DNA from: Geotoga petraea
GTDB lineage: Bacteria > Thermotogota > Thermotogae > Petrotogales > Petrotogaceae
Length of the DNA stretch: 59,405 nucleotides
Reading direction: 5' to 3'
Assembly (NCBI RefSeq): GCF_900102615.1
Contig: NZ_FMYV01000001.1
Coordinates: forward strand, 1-59,405
Notes under the pieces: model-generated
Told to the model about the DNA's origin: nothing
Seen by the model: only the letters and a program-made list of their open reading frames with translations
Databases searched by the model: none
In this document: positions 50,636 through 59,405 of the stretch, one piece after another
How the letters are laid out: each line of letters starts with the position of its first letter
Numbering within the stretch: the first letter of the stretch is position 1
Made by a program: the position numbers and the translations under genes

Positions 50636-51331
50636 ATGAAATATTATGAGTTGTTAACCACTGTATTTTCGAAAAAAGATATAGATTATCAAGAGATAAA
50701 CTGGCGTATTGGGGAATTGATAAATCAAAGTATGTATTTTTCTGAGGAGCTAAAAAAGTTTCATAAAGAAAATAAAATAAAGTACTATGTTTTTAGCGGA
50801 TTATCTCCAATTGAAAAAGATAAAGTTTACAAAAGGGGGAGAGTGTATTTTTTTAGATTAAAATCATTGAATAAATCATTTATTGAAGAAATCAAAAATA
50901 ATTACAATAAAATCAACAATGATTTTTTTCATATAGTTTCATCTGAAATAAATGTTTACCAACAGCAATTTATAACAAGTCTTTATACTTTAAATGCTTC
51001 AATCAGTACATTAGATGGAAATAAAGGTTATTGGAAAAAAGAAGATGGGTTAGAGTTAATAAAAGAAAGAATAAAAAACAATCTTTTAAAAAAGTATGAA
51101 AACTATTTTGAAGAAGAATTAGATTTGAAAGATGAATTTATTGAGTATATAGAAGTGATAAATAAAAAGCCTATAGTTTACAAATACAAAGATTTTAAAG
51201 TTTTAGGGAATAAATTCAATATTAAAGTAGGTACATCGGTGGAATCTCAAAAATTAGCGAAATTAGCAAATGCTGTAGGAATTTTAGAAAAAAATAGTAG
51301 CCTCGGTGGAGGATACGTTATTGGAAAATAA
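50636..51331 (+). CDS. cas6: CRISPR pre-crRNA endoribonuclease Cas6
   Basis: The 231-residue protein starts MKYYELLTTVFSKKDIDYQE and ends with the glycine-rich loop SSLGGGYVIGK, the C-terminal G-loop of Cas6 that contacts RNA, preceded by KIKVGTSVESQKLAKLANAVGILEKN-type sequence as in Cas6b. It cuts repeat RNA to give guides with an 8-nt 5-prime handle. A catalytic His may be in NDFFHIVS or KKFHKEN, not certain. AAAGGAGG precedes ATG 50636. First cas gene; it would also process the upstream crRNA-like RNA. Confidence 0.9.
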   Translation: MKYYELLTTVFSKKDIDYQEINWRIGELINQSMYFSEELKKFHKENKIKYYVFSGLSPIEKDKVYKRGRVYFFRLKSLNKSFIEEIKNNYNKINNDFFHIVSSEINVYQQQFITSLYTLNASISTLDGNKGYWKKEDGLELIKERIKNNLLKKYENYFEEELDLKDEFIEYIEVINKKPIVYKYKDFKVLGNKFNIKVGTSVESQKLAKLANAVGILEKNSSLGGGYVIGK

Positions 51332-51337
51332 AAGGAG

Positions 51338-53125
51338 GTGTTTGAAATTTTATTAGAATTGTTAAATATTTTTAGTAGAGAGTTTGAAAAAGACCCAAAT
51401 ATAATTTTAGATAACTATAGTTTAAAAGATGGAGTATATATCAAATTAGATGAAACTGGTGAAATAATAGATCATTTATTTGTAAAAAACAAAAAAGATG
51501 ATGATGAACTTTTTCATAGTGAAAAATATGAATGGTTTAAAGAGAGAGATTATTTTAGTTCAATTTTAGATACCAACAAATGTATTGATACAAAAAATAG
51601 AAAAATACATTCTAACAATTTTTTCACAATGTTTTTAAAGATGGAAAATTATAAAGAAAAAAACAATTATATCAAATTATTAAATTCACATTTTGAAAAA
51701 CTAAAAAATCCTAGATCATATGGAAGCAATGATAAAAATACTCAAAAAATATTTGACACGCTTTCTGAAACATTACCAGTAGATGATATGGATAATTATA
51801 ATATAGAAGAATATAAAAAAATTTTAATCGATAAATACGGAGATATAAAGAATCTATTAGAAGAAATTAAAGAAAAAAATAATGAAAAAGATTCTAAATT
51901 CAAGAGTTATTATTTAAAAGTATTTTTTGATAAAGATTTAGATAAATATAAAAAATTTTACGAATTATACACAAAACCGAGGATTTTTGCAAGTAATAGT
52001 TATAACAGAGAAGGTAGAGAAGGAGAAATTTACGGATTACCGATTCCAAATATTTCTTTAAATTCAAAAAAACCATTCAATCAGTTAAAAAGCACAAAAT
52101 TTGAAGCCCCATTTAGAGTATCTCCTGAACAAGCAATGGATTTATATAATTTCTTTGAATTTCTTTCTAATTTAAAAAACAGGTATTTCTATATAACTGG
52201 AAATTGTAAGTTTAAAGGAGATTACAACCAAGAAAATGTCGATAAAGAAAACTGTCATTTTATTTATAAAGAAAATGAAAATGGGAAAGCCATTATTAAA
52301 GACTATGATTATCTCATAGATTTTGATAACAATATAAATTTTGACTATAAAAAAATAATCGAACCATCTAAAAAATTAAAAATGAAAGAAGAATATAGGC
52401 CAATATCACGATTATATGAATTAGAGAGTAAGGTAGATTATTATTTTTTTAATCAAAAATTAAAAAATAATTATTTTGAAGAAAGGATACGCGACCAATC
52501 AATCAGCTCATATTTAAAAGAAATATTGATGATAACAAGAGATAGTTTTTATAATTATTTTAAGAAAAATAAAGTAAGAGATATAAAACATATTTTAACT
52601 AAATATGGAGTAGAAATAATAAAAGAGAATTTTAAAAAATCAGGAGATTATGTAATACCAGCATTTAATTTGTATATTTCAATGAAAATTTATTTTGAAT
52701 TAGGAGGAGTAGAAATGAAAGATAAAATAAGAAGTAATTTAGAGTATTTCAAAAAAAATGGAGAAGATATAACTCAATTACAAAATATTGAAGAATACTC
52801 TTTTTTAGCAGGTCAAATAGTAAAATATTTGATAGGTAAAAGTAAAAAAAGTAAAAAAACTCATGAATTAGTTTCACCATTTTTAAATTGTTCAACAGTT
52901 GAAGATATGAAACATGAAATAGCAGGATACTTTGAAAAATATAAACATGAATTGATGCTAAATCAATTTAGAGACAACCTTATATCAATTTTATTTAATT
53001 TTGAGAATGAAAAAGAAAAGATAGACTTTGACATGTTTTTTGCTGGTTATTTAACAAGAGAAAATATATTTTATTCAAATAAAGAAGATAGAGAAAATTT
53101 AAAAAAAGGAGATGAAATAATATGA
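51338..53125 (+). CDS. cas8b: type I-B Cascade large subunit Cas8b (Csh1/TM1802 family)
   Basis: About 595 residues. It occupies the large-subunit slot between cas6 and cas7. Recognisable family features are the start FEILLELLNIFSREFE, the central ARPRIFASNSYNREGREGE-like loop (TKPRIFASNSYNREG), YNFFEFLSNLKNRYFYITG with a nearby Cys pair, and a helical C-terminus (EEYSFLAGQIVKYL) typical of Csh1, where the small subunit is fused or internally translated. It recognises the PAM and recruits Cas3. The start is uncertain: GTG 51338 is part of the AAAGGAGGTG site, and the codon at normal spacing is ATT 51347. It overlaps cas7 by 4 bp. Confidence 0.85.
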   Translation: MFEILLELLNIFSREFEKDPNIILDNYSLKDGVYIKLDETGEIIDHLFVKNKKDDDELFHSEKYEWFKERDYFSSILDTNKCIDTKNRKIHSNNFFTMFLKMENYKEKNNYIKLLNSHFEKLKNPRSYGSNDKNTQKIFDTLSETLPVDDMDNYNIEEYKKILIDKYGDIKNLLEEIKEKNNEKDSKFKSYYLKVFFDKDLDKYKKFYELYTKPRIFASNSYNREGREGEIYGLPIPNISLNSKKPFNQLKSTKFEAPFRVSPEQAMDLYNFFEFLSNLKNRYFYITGNCKFKGDYNQENVDKENCHFIYKENENGKAIIKDYDYLIDFDNNINFDYKKIIEPSKKLKMKEEYRPISRLYELESKVDYYFFNQKLKNNYFEERIRDQSISSYLKEILMITRDSFYNYFKKNKVRDIKHILTKYGVEIIKENFKKSGDYVIPAFNLYISMKIYFELGGVEMKDKIRSNLEYFKKNGEDITQLQNIEEYSFLAGQIVKYLIGKSKKSKKTHELVSPFLNCSTVEDMKHEIAGYFEKYKHELMLNQFRDNLISILFNFENEKEKIDFDMFFAGYLTRENIFYSNKEDRENLKKGDEII

Positions 53126-54069
53126 AATTTAAAAAAAGAGTATACGGGGCAGTGTCGATAAAATCAAAGATGGCTAATTTTAATGCAGATTTTACAGGTA
53201 GACCAAAATCAATTTCAAGAGGAGAATATTTTGCAAGTGATAAAGCAGTAAAATTCCCTATGAAATATATGTGGGATAAAGATGGAGAAAAGGTAATGTA
53301 TATTAGATCTTATACTGAAACAGAGAACAAAAAGAAAGAAAAGAAGATAGTTCCAAGAACACTATCTGAGAGATACGAGTATTTATTTGAAACAGAAATA
53401 AATAAAAAGGATTCAAATGAAGTGATGGGGAACCTCTTTTCATGTATAGACGTTTTAAATTTTGGAGCAACATTTGCAGAAGGTGGACAAAATTTATCTA
53501 TAACAGGAGCAGTTCAATTTAATCAAGGAATGAACAAATACTCTGAAACAAAAGTAATAACACAAGATATATTATCTCCTTTTAAAGATGCAACTTCTGA
53601 AGATGCGCAGATGACATCTATAGGTAAAAAAATTGTGACAGATGAGGCCCATTATATTTATGGCTTTTCTGTAAACCCAAAATCATATGAAGAATATGAA
53701 AATATTGTAGAAGGATTTGAAGGTTATTCGGAAGAAGCATACGAAAAATTTAAAGAAGCCGCACTAATAAGCACAACAGCATTAAATACTAATTCAAAAT
53801 TTGGTTGTGAAAACGAATTAGGTATATTTGTTGAGACAAAAGAAGATTCAAAAATGTATTTACCAGATATCTCTAATTTTATAGAATTTTCAAAAAGTGA
53901 AAAAGATGTATTTGATCTTAATAAACTTGAATTTTTAAATGATTATATAGAAGAAATAGAAAAAATAGAAATATATTATAATGAATTTTTAACAGAAATA
54001 AAAATGGAAAAATTAAATAAATTACCTATAAAATTGATGAACATATATACAAAAAAAGAGGTTGAGTAA
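53122..54069 (+). CDS. cas7: type I-B Cascade backbone Cas7 (Csh2)
   Basis: The 315-residue protein begins KKRVYGAVSIKSKMANFNADFTGRPKS, typical of Csh2, and has SCIDVLNFGATFAEGGQNLSITGAVQFNQGMNKY and SKFGCENELGIFVET, with RAMP-fold glycine-rich loops. Six or so copies line the guide and bend every sixth base out of the helix. ATG 53122 overlaps the cas8b stop; AAAAAGGAGATG serves as ribosome site. Confidence 0.93.
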   Translation: MKFKKRVYGAVSIKSKMANFNADFTGRPKSISRGEYFASDKAVKFPMKYMWDKDGEKVMYIRSYTETENKKKEKKIVPRTLSERYEYLFETEINKKDSNEVMGNLFSCIDVLNFGATFAEGGQNLSITGAVQFNQGMNKYSETKVITQDILSPFKDATSEDAQMTSIGKKIVTDEAHYIYGFSVNPKSYEEYENIVEGFEGYSEEAYEKFKEAALISTTALNTNSKFGCENELGIFVETKEDSKMYLPDISNFIEFSKSEKDVFDLNKLEFLNDYIEEIEKIEIYYNEFLTEIKMEKLNKLPIKLMNIYTKKEVE

Positions 54070-54072
54070 AAA

Positions 54073-54792
54073 ATGAAAGCTCTGAAATTCAATTTGAGTG
54101 GAAAAACGGCTTTTTTTAAAAAACCAGATGTAAATCAATATGCCTATTATACTTACAACAATATACATAAAATAGCATTATTAGGAGTATTTGGAGCTAT
54201 TATAGGGTTAAAAGGATATAATCAACAAAAAAAAGAAAAATATCCAGAATTTTATGAAAAATTAAAAGATTTTAAAATATCAATAGTACCAAAGAAAAAG
54301 TATTTTGACAAAAAAATACAAATATTTAATAATACAGTCGGTTATGCTTCTCAAGAAGCTAATAACATCTTAAATGTAAGAGAACAATGGTTAGAAGAAC
54401 CAGAATGGGATATATATATATTAGAAAACCAAAGTCAGGAATATGAGAAAATAGAAAACTTCCTTTTAAATAAAAAAACCGAATATATCCCTTATTTAGG
54501 TAAAAATGATCATTCAGCAGATATAAAAGATGTAGAAAAAGTGAACCTATCAAAAGAAGAAAAAATAAACCATATAGATTCAATATTTTTAGAAAAAATA
54601 TGTGAATTAGGGATTTATCCATATGATGATGAAAATGAATATATTCTAAAAGAAAAGCAACCAATTAAATTAAACGAAATGTATAATTTCTATGAATTTG
54701 AAAATACAATATACACAAATTTAGAAATTGAAAAATTGAAAAATGGCAGCGATGTATATACTGATGGAGAAAAAATCTTGTACTTCTTCTAA
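54073..54792 (+). CDS. cas5: type I-B Cascade subunit Cas5
   Basis: The 239-residue RAMP protein begins KALKFNLSGKTAFFKKPDVNQYAYYTYNNIHKIALLGVFGAIIGL, the Cas5h/Cas5t N-terminus, where the first strand and the following glycine-rich helix cap the crRNA 5-prime handle. It lies 3 bp after cas7. In this system it would bind the handle ATTTAAAT. Confidence 0.92.
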   Translation: MKALKFNLSGKTAFFKKPDVNQYAYYTYNNIHKIALLGVFGAIIGLKGYNQQKKEKYPEFYEKLKDFKISIVPKKKYFDKKIQIFNNTVGYASQEANNILNVREQWLEEPEWDIYILENQSQEYEKIENFLLNKKTEYIPYLGKNDHSADIKDVEKVNLSKEEKINHIDSIFLEKICELGIYPYDDENEYILKEKQPIKLNEMYNFYEFENTIYTNLEIEKLKNGSDVYTDGEKILYFF

Positions 54793-54803
54793 AGGAGAAA
54801 AAA

Positions 54804-57314
54804 ATGTATATAGACATGGGGAATTTATTAAATGAAAAAACAGTTTATGCTCATTTAAGTGAAGATAAAAAAGAAACACTAATAGAGCATACTGAATTAA
54901 CAAAAAAATATTTAAATAAAATTCTTGAAGATAAAAAAATAAAAAAAATAATAGATGATCTAATAATTAATTTAGAAATTAAGGAAAATATAAAAAGCCT
55001 TATAAATGAAATGTTTTATAACGCAATAATATTACATGATATAGGGAAAATAAATCCACTTTTCCAGATAGAAAAAATGTCAAATAAAGGCTTAAACAAA
55101 GAAAAATATAAAAATATAAATTCTACAGATCATTCCATAATATCCTCAATAATATATTCAATATATTATATAGAAAAAATATTAAAGAATTACCGATCCA
55201 ATGATGAAAAATATCCATTAATATATTTCAATTTGCTATTCTCATATAACATCTCAAGACACCATTCAAACTTAGAAAATATGGATGAATTTATAGATAA
55301 AATGAGTAATTATTATAATAAAATATTGAATAACAAAGAGTTCTTAGATTTATTATCTGAAGATATTAAAAATACAATTGTTTCAAATGAACATGGTTAT
55401 TTTTCTCAAAAATCTTATTATAAAATTGAAAGAAATTCTGAAAAAATTATAAAAGAAAATTATATAGAAAATATATTGCTAACAAAGCTAAATTATTCTT
55501 TGATAGTATCTTCGGATTATTATGCAACCTATGAGTTCTTCAATGGAGAAATAACAGATATTGGTTTGATTGATAAAAAAGAACAGATAATAGAAAACTA
55601 TCAAAGTACAGAAATTTATAAAAATATAGAGAAATACAAAAATAATGAAATGAACTTTGAAAAAATGCCAATAAATAAATTAAGAACAGAAATGTTTTTA
55701 GAAAGTGAAAATGAGTTAAAACAAAATATTGAAAAAGATATATTTTACCTGGAAGCTCCAACAGGCAGCGGAAAAACAAATACATCAATAAATTTAGCTT
55801 TAAACTTATTAGAAGTAAACAAAATGGATAAAATAATATACGTTTTCCCTTTTAACACATTAGTTGAACAAACATATGAAATTTTAAAAGAAATATTTGG
55901 ACAAGAGTTGGATCCAGTAGTAATAAATTCATTAACAGGATATTATGATAAAAAAAATGAAAAAGAATCTGAAATTGAATATTCTAAAAGTGATTATGAT
56001 CAAATATTATTAGATAGAATATTTTGGCATTATCCTTTTATAATAACAACACATGTAAATTTATTTCAAGCTTTTTTTGGTAATTCAAGAAATGCACATT
56101 ACTCTTTACTGCATCTAACAAACTCTATAATAATAATTGATGAAATACAAAGTTATAAAAATTCTTTGTGGGAAGATATAATAAATTATTTTGATAAATT
56201 TGCAAAATATTTAAATATAAAATTTATAATAATGTCTGCCACTCTTCCAAAACTAGATAAAATGCTAGAAAATAAAAAAAGTCATTTTGTTGATTTAATA
56301 AAAAAACCAGATAAATATTTTAAAAATCCTTTATTTAAAAACAGAGTAAATTTAAATTTTGAACTATTAAGAAAAGAGGGAACATCTTTCGAAACTTTAA
56401 AAAATCATATATTAGAAAACACAAAAGGAAAAGACAAAATATTAATTGAATTTATAGAAAAAAAAGAAGCTTTTAATTTCTATAAATATCTAAAAAAAGA
56501 AATAAAAAGAGATATTGAATTAATAACCTCGGATGACAATCCTATAGAAAGACAAAGAATAATATCAAAAGCTAAAAATAAAGAAGGATTCATATTAATT
56601 TCAACGCAGGTAATAGAAGCGGGAGTAGATATAGATATGGATATTGGTTATAAAAATATAGGATATTTAGATAATGAAGAGCAATTTCTTGGGAGAATTA
56701 ACAGATCTTCAAAAAAGAAAGATGCTATTGTTTATTTTTTCAAAATAACAGACCCAAAAAAAATATATAAAAATGATGCCAGAACATTATTCAATATATT
56801 AGAATATCCAGAAAATATAGAAAATTTAAAAAACAAAAACTTTAATGACTATTACAAAAATGTATTTCAAAAAATAAAAACTACCAATCAAAAGCATAAT
56901 GAAAATAGCATTGAAAGTCGTAAAAATAAAATTAAAATTTTAGATTTTAGAGGAATATCAAACGATATGAAGCTAATAGATGATGAAAAAATTCAAATAT
57001 TCTTAAATTTCGATGAAACAATTAATGGTGAAATTATATCTGGGAAAGAAGTTTGGGAAGAATTTAAAAAAATATTAGAAGAAAAAACAGAATATTCTGA
57101 AAAGAAATACAAATTATCCAAAATATATCAAAAAATGAATTATTTCTTGAAGCAAGTAAATAAATTCATAAAAAAAGAAAGCTATAGCGAAAAAATAGGA
57201 GAAATATATTATTACCCTAACGGTGAAATATTTTTTGAGGATGGAAAGTTCAGTATTGAAAAATTTAAAGATTTTGAAAAAGGAGATTTTATCCCAGAGA
57301 ATGACATTCTATAA
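54804..57314 (+). CDS. cas3: CRISPR helicase-nuclease Cas3 (HD fused to helicase)
   Basis: The 836-residue protein has an N-terminal HD nuclease: EHTELTKKYL near residue 31, ILHDIGKINP near 75 and STDHSIISS near 108, with NISRHHSN near 150. The helicase motifs follow: Walker A EAPTGSGKTNTS near 314, FPFNTLVEQ, DEIQ near 446, MSATLP near 475, STQVIEAGVDIDMD near 608 and EEQFLGRINRSSK near 630. Cas3 degrades DNA flagged by Cascade. AAAGGAG precedes ATG 54804. It is the last cas gene here; no cas4, cas1 or cas2 follows before the array. Confidence 0.95.
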   Translation: MYIDMGNLLNEKTVYAHLSEDKKETLIEHTELTKKYLNKILEDKKIKKIIDDLIINLEIKENIKSLINEMFYNAIILHDIGKINPLFQIEKMSNKGLNKEKYKNINSTDHSIISSIIYSIYYIEKILKNYRSNDEKYPLIYFNLLFSYNISRHHSNLENMDEFIDKMSNYYNKILNNKEFLDLLSEDIKNTIVSNEHGYFSQKSYYKIERNSEKIIKENYIENILLTKLNYSLIVSSDYYATYEFFNGEITDIGLIDKKEQIIENYQSTEIYKNIEKYKNNEMNFEKMPINKLRTEMFLESENELKQNIEKDIFYLEAPTGSGKTNTSINLALNLLEVNKMDKIIYVFPFNTLVEQTYEILKEIFGQELDPVVINSLTGYYDKKNEKESEIEYSKSDYDQILLDRIFWHYPFIITTHVNLFQAFFGNSRNAHYSLLHLTNSIIIIDEIQSYKNSLWEDIINYFDKFAKYLNIKFIIMSATLPKLDKMLENKKSHFVDLIKKPDKYFKNPLFKNRVNLNFELLRKEGTSFETLKNHILENTKGKDKILIEFIEKKEAFNFYKYLKKEIKRDIELITSDDNPIERQRIISKAKNKEGFILISTQVIEAGVDIDMDIGYKNIGYLDNEEQFLGRINRSSKKKDAIVYFFKITDPKKIYKNDARTLFNILEYPENIENLKNKNFNDYYKNVFQKIKTTNQKHNENSIESRKNKIKILDFRGISNDMKLIDDEKIQIFLNFDETINGEIISGKEVWEEFKKILEEKTEYSEKKYKLSKIYQKMNYFLKQVNKFIKKESYSEKIGEIYYYPNGEIFFEDGKFSIEKFKDFEKGDFIPENDIL

Positions 57315-57451
57315 TCAACGTAACCTTCATTAAAAATAGAAAACATAAAATCAACGGTTTTTAAGAAAATTACTGGGAAAAAACTTCTGAAAATATAATA
57401 AAAAGGGAAATATTTAAAATATTCATCTTTAAAAAACTTGAATTGATGACT
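57315..57451 (+). promoter_or_regulatory. CRISPR leader
   Basis: This 137-bp AT-rich stretch lies between cas3 and the first repeat. A TATAAT at 57394-57399 predicts transcription from about 57406, some 45 nt before repeat 1. GAAATATTT-AAAATATTC (near 57407-57424) is a near-palindrome. ATCAACG occurs twice (near 57314 and 57350). The array orientation given by the pseudo-repeat also places the leader on this side. Confidence 0.7.
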
Positions 57452-59405
57452 ATCTAACATCAATAATGATTATATTTAAATAATTCTTTTTTTGCTTGTT
57501 TCATGTCTGTTAAGATTATCTAACATCAATAATGATTATATTTAAATAATTGTCAATACATGGATTAATCACATAAAGAATAGATCTAACATCAATAATG
57601 ATTATATTTAAATCGTTGTTTTTGAAAAATGGATAATATCTGATAACGTATCTAACATCAATAATGATTATATTTAAATATTATTTCTTTTTCTTCTGTT
57701 TCGTAAGTTAATATAATCTAACATCAATAATGATTATATTTAAATTTCCAACCTGCTATCTCTCCCCAACCGTCGTTTTTTATCTAACATCAATAATGAT
57801 TATATTTAAATTCTAAGACGTAAATCTAATTGATTAAAATCTTTTTCATCTAACATCAATAATGATTATATTTAAATGATACTAATTCTTCTTTATTTTT
57901 TCTGTTTGAGCGAATCTAACATCAATAATGATTATATTTAAATAAGCTCCATCAAATCCCATGAACGCTCTACCAAGCTATCTAACATCAATAATGATTA
58001 TATTTAAATTGAGGAATATTTTTTGCTTTTCTTTGCAACATATTAAATCTAACATCAATAATGATTATATTTAAATAGCGTATGCCCTGTGTTTTGAGAA
58101 TGATTGCCACTCATCTAACATCAATAATGATTATATTTAAATTAAAATTTGTAGAATACGCTCCTGTTTTTTTTATACATCTAACATCAATAATGATTAT
58201 ATTTAAATCCGAAAGGATCTTCATCTGGAGTTTCTAAATCTGCATCTAACATCAATAATGATTATATTTAAATAAAATCATACTCATTTTTACTCCTCCT
58301 TTTTTTGTTATCTAACATCAATAATGATTATATTTAAATCCATACGAGTTAACTATCTGATTTGTGTTTGGATCCATCTAACATCAATAATGATTATATT
58401 TAAATAAATACAATTTATCCGATATGTATTTTGCGTCGTATATCTAACATCAATAATGATTATATTTAAATAAATATAGTTCTATTCTTTCACTTTTAAA
58501 AAATAAAATCTAACATCAATAATGATTATATTTAAATAAACTTTTGTTCAAATCGTCTAAAAGCTTGTCTATAATCTAACATCAATAATGATTATATTTA
58601 AATCACGAAAAAGTGGACTGATAGATTATGCTTATCATGCATCTAACATCAATAATGATTATATTTAAATGGCCTACCAGTAGCATTTTTCCCGTTGTCT
58701 TTTTTTATCTAACATCAATAATGATTATATTTAAATTGTCGTGTGCAGTGTAAGGACTGTTTATAATTTCCTATCTAACATCAATAATGATTATATTTAA
58801 ATTTCCGATATCTCGCCCGTTTTGTTTCTTTCTTTTTCCATCTAACATCAATAATGATTATATTTAAATCCATGTTGCGTTCTGGACTAATTCTGGTTTG
58901 TATTCATCTAACATCAATAATGATTATATTTAAATCATATTCACATATCAACAAACTGTTAACTAACTGTTATCTAACATCAATAATGATTATATTTAAA
59001 TACGTATATTTCGTCTAATTCCATCATATAACATATTATCTAACATCAATAATGATTATATTTAAATAGATATTCCAATTCTTCTTGACTTATTCCCTCT
59101 AAGATCTAACATCAATAATGATTATATTTAAATAGTATTAATCTAAACGTTGATGAAATTGAAACTAAACATCTAACATCAATAATGATTATATTTAAAT
59201 CCTATAACTCCAGTTTGTTGCAATGTTGAAGCCAAAATCTAACATCAATAATGATTATATTTAAATACTATTATTTTATGTCTTTGAAGAAATTTAATGC
59301 CGATCTAACATCAATAATGATTATATTTAAATGCATGTCCGCAATTTCGGAGGCTATCTCTATAAAATATCTAACATCAATAATGATTATATTTAAATCT
59401 CCTTT
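57452..59405 (+). CRISPR. type I-B CRISPR array, 30 complete repeats, continues past the edge
   Basis: The repeat is 30 bp, beginning ATCTAACATC, with core ATAATGATTAT and end ATTTAAAT. First copy 57452-57481, then 57518, 57584, 57650 and so on to 59369-59398. By eye all 30 copies are identical. There are 29 full spacers of 35-37 bp (mostly 36) and 7 bp of a thirtieth. No degenerate terminal repeat is seen, so the array goes on. All spacers differ and I saw none matching this window. On the reverse strand several look coding or regulatory: the spacer at 58274-58309 holds GGAGGAG-TAAAA-ATG, and 57746-57781 reads NDGWGEIAGW. That fits mobile-element targets. Confidence 0.98.

Noticed and set aside
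57452-59405. Array transcribed from the right (reverse orientation)
   Set aside because: The pseudo-repeat, the ATTTAAAT 3-prime end, the adjacent TATAAT-bearing leader and the cas direction all favour transcription from the left; the right end is not visible.
1-59405. tRNA, rRNA or a replication origin
   Set aside because: I found no GTTCRANTCC-type tRNA arm outside coding frames, no rRNA-like stretch and no DnaA-box cluster.

Overview
The window is AT-rich chromosomal DNA with short intergenic gaps, strong Shine-Dalgarno sites (GGAGGTG is the common form) and consensus sigma-70 promoters. The gene set fits an anaerobic, amino-acid-using diderm of the Thermotogota (Petrotogales-like: Marinitoga, Geotoga or Oceanotoga relatives): methionine and branched-chain amino-acid ABC importers, a sodium symporter, the arginine deiminase pathway, malic enzyme, AddAB, an outer-membrane beta-barrel and IS256. 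The lineage is inferred from gene content and style; no rRNA or tRNA gene is present to confirm it.

Layout. 1-332 is the end of an IS256-type element running off the left edge. 371-2687 holds an HD hydrolase, a haem-type membrane protein paired with a secreted DOMON protein, and a DUF2202 protein. 2836-5516 is a metQNI methionine importer behind a promoter, a 33-codon leader ORF with three consecutive Met codons, and a terminator: a candidate translation-coupled attenuator. 5661-13489 holds an alpha/beta hydrolase and an apparent exopolysaccharide locus (GH-like secreted protein, a regulator in which three signalling domains all look inactivated, a HEAT-GT2 synthase, and a TPR/beta-barrel outer-membrane protein). 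13609-17246 has CorA and a family B DNA polymerase. 17281-17672 carries a cluster of tiny minus-strand ORFs. 18412-20413 is repeat-rich: two copies of a dispersed element, and a calcium-motif protein flanked by 42-bp perfect direct repeats. 20476-26828 is AddB-AddA.

26901-34206 has a Gfo/Idh oxidoreductase, an arsR-acr3-arsC-phosphoesterase operon, and a divergent arsR-permease-thioredoxin operon. Each has its own palindromic operator, and the second is split by a third copy of the dispersed element. A broken prenol-kinase-like gene follows, next to an intact DUF92 (VTE6-like) gene. 34311-40483 has an acetyltransferase, a DUF4097 protein and a livHMGFJ importer. 41080-46004 has an NSS symporter with a 34-residue subunit and the arcABC operon. 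46327-50177 has an Ldh2-type dehydrogenase, malic enzyme and a MATE exporter.

50326-59405 is a type I-B CRISPR system: cas6-cas8b-cas7-cas5-cas3 followed by an array with 30 complete, identical 30-bp repeats that continues past the right edge. The most interesting signal lies just upstream of cas6. A small transcription unit (extended -10 at 50326-50334, terminator at 50426-50451) carries a degenerate CRISPR repeat (22 of 30 positions identical, with the 3-prime 11 nt perfect). It is followed by a guide whose first 16 nt match 15 of 16 to the minus strand across the -10 box of the cas promoter, next to a TTTCA PAM-like motif. The only mismatch is guide position 12, one of the positions Cascade flips out. 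This looks like a crRNA-like RNA by which Cas6 and Cascade repress their own operon (CreR/CreA type).
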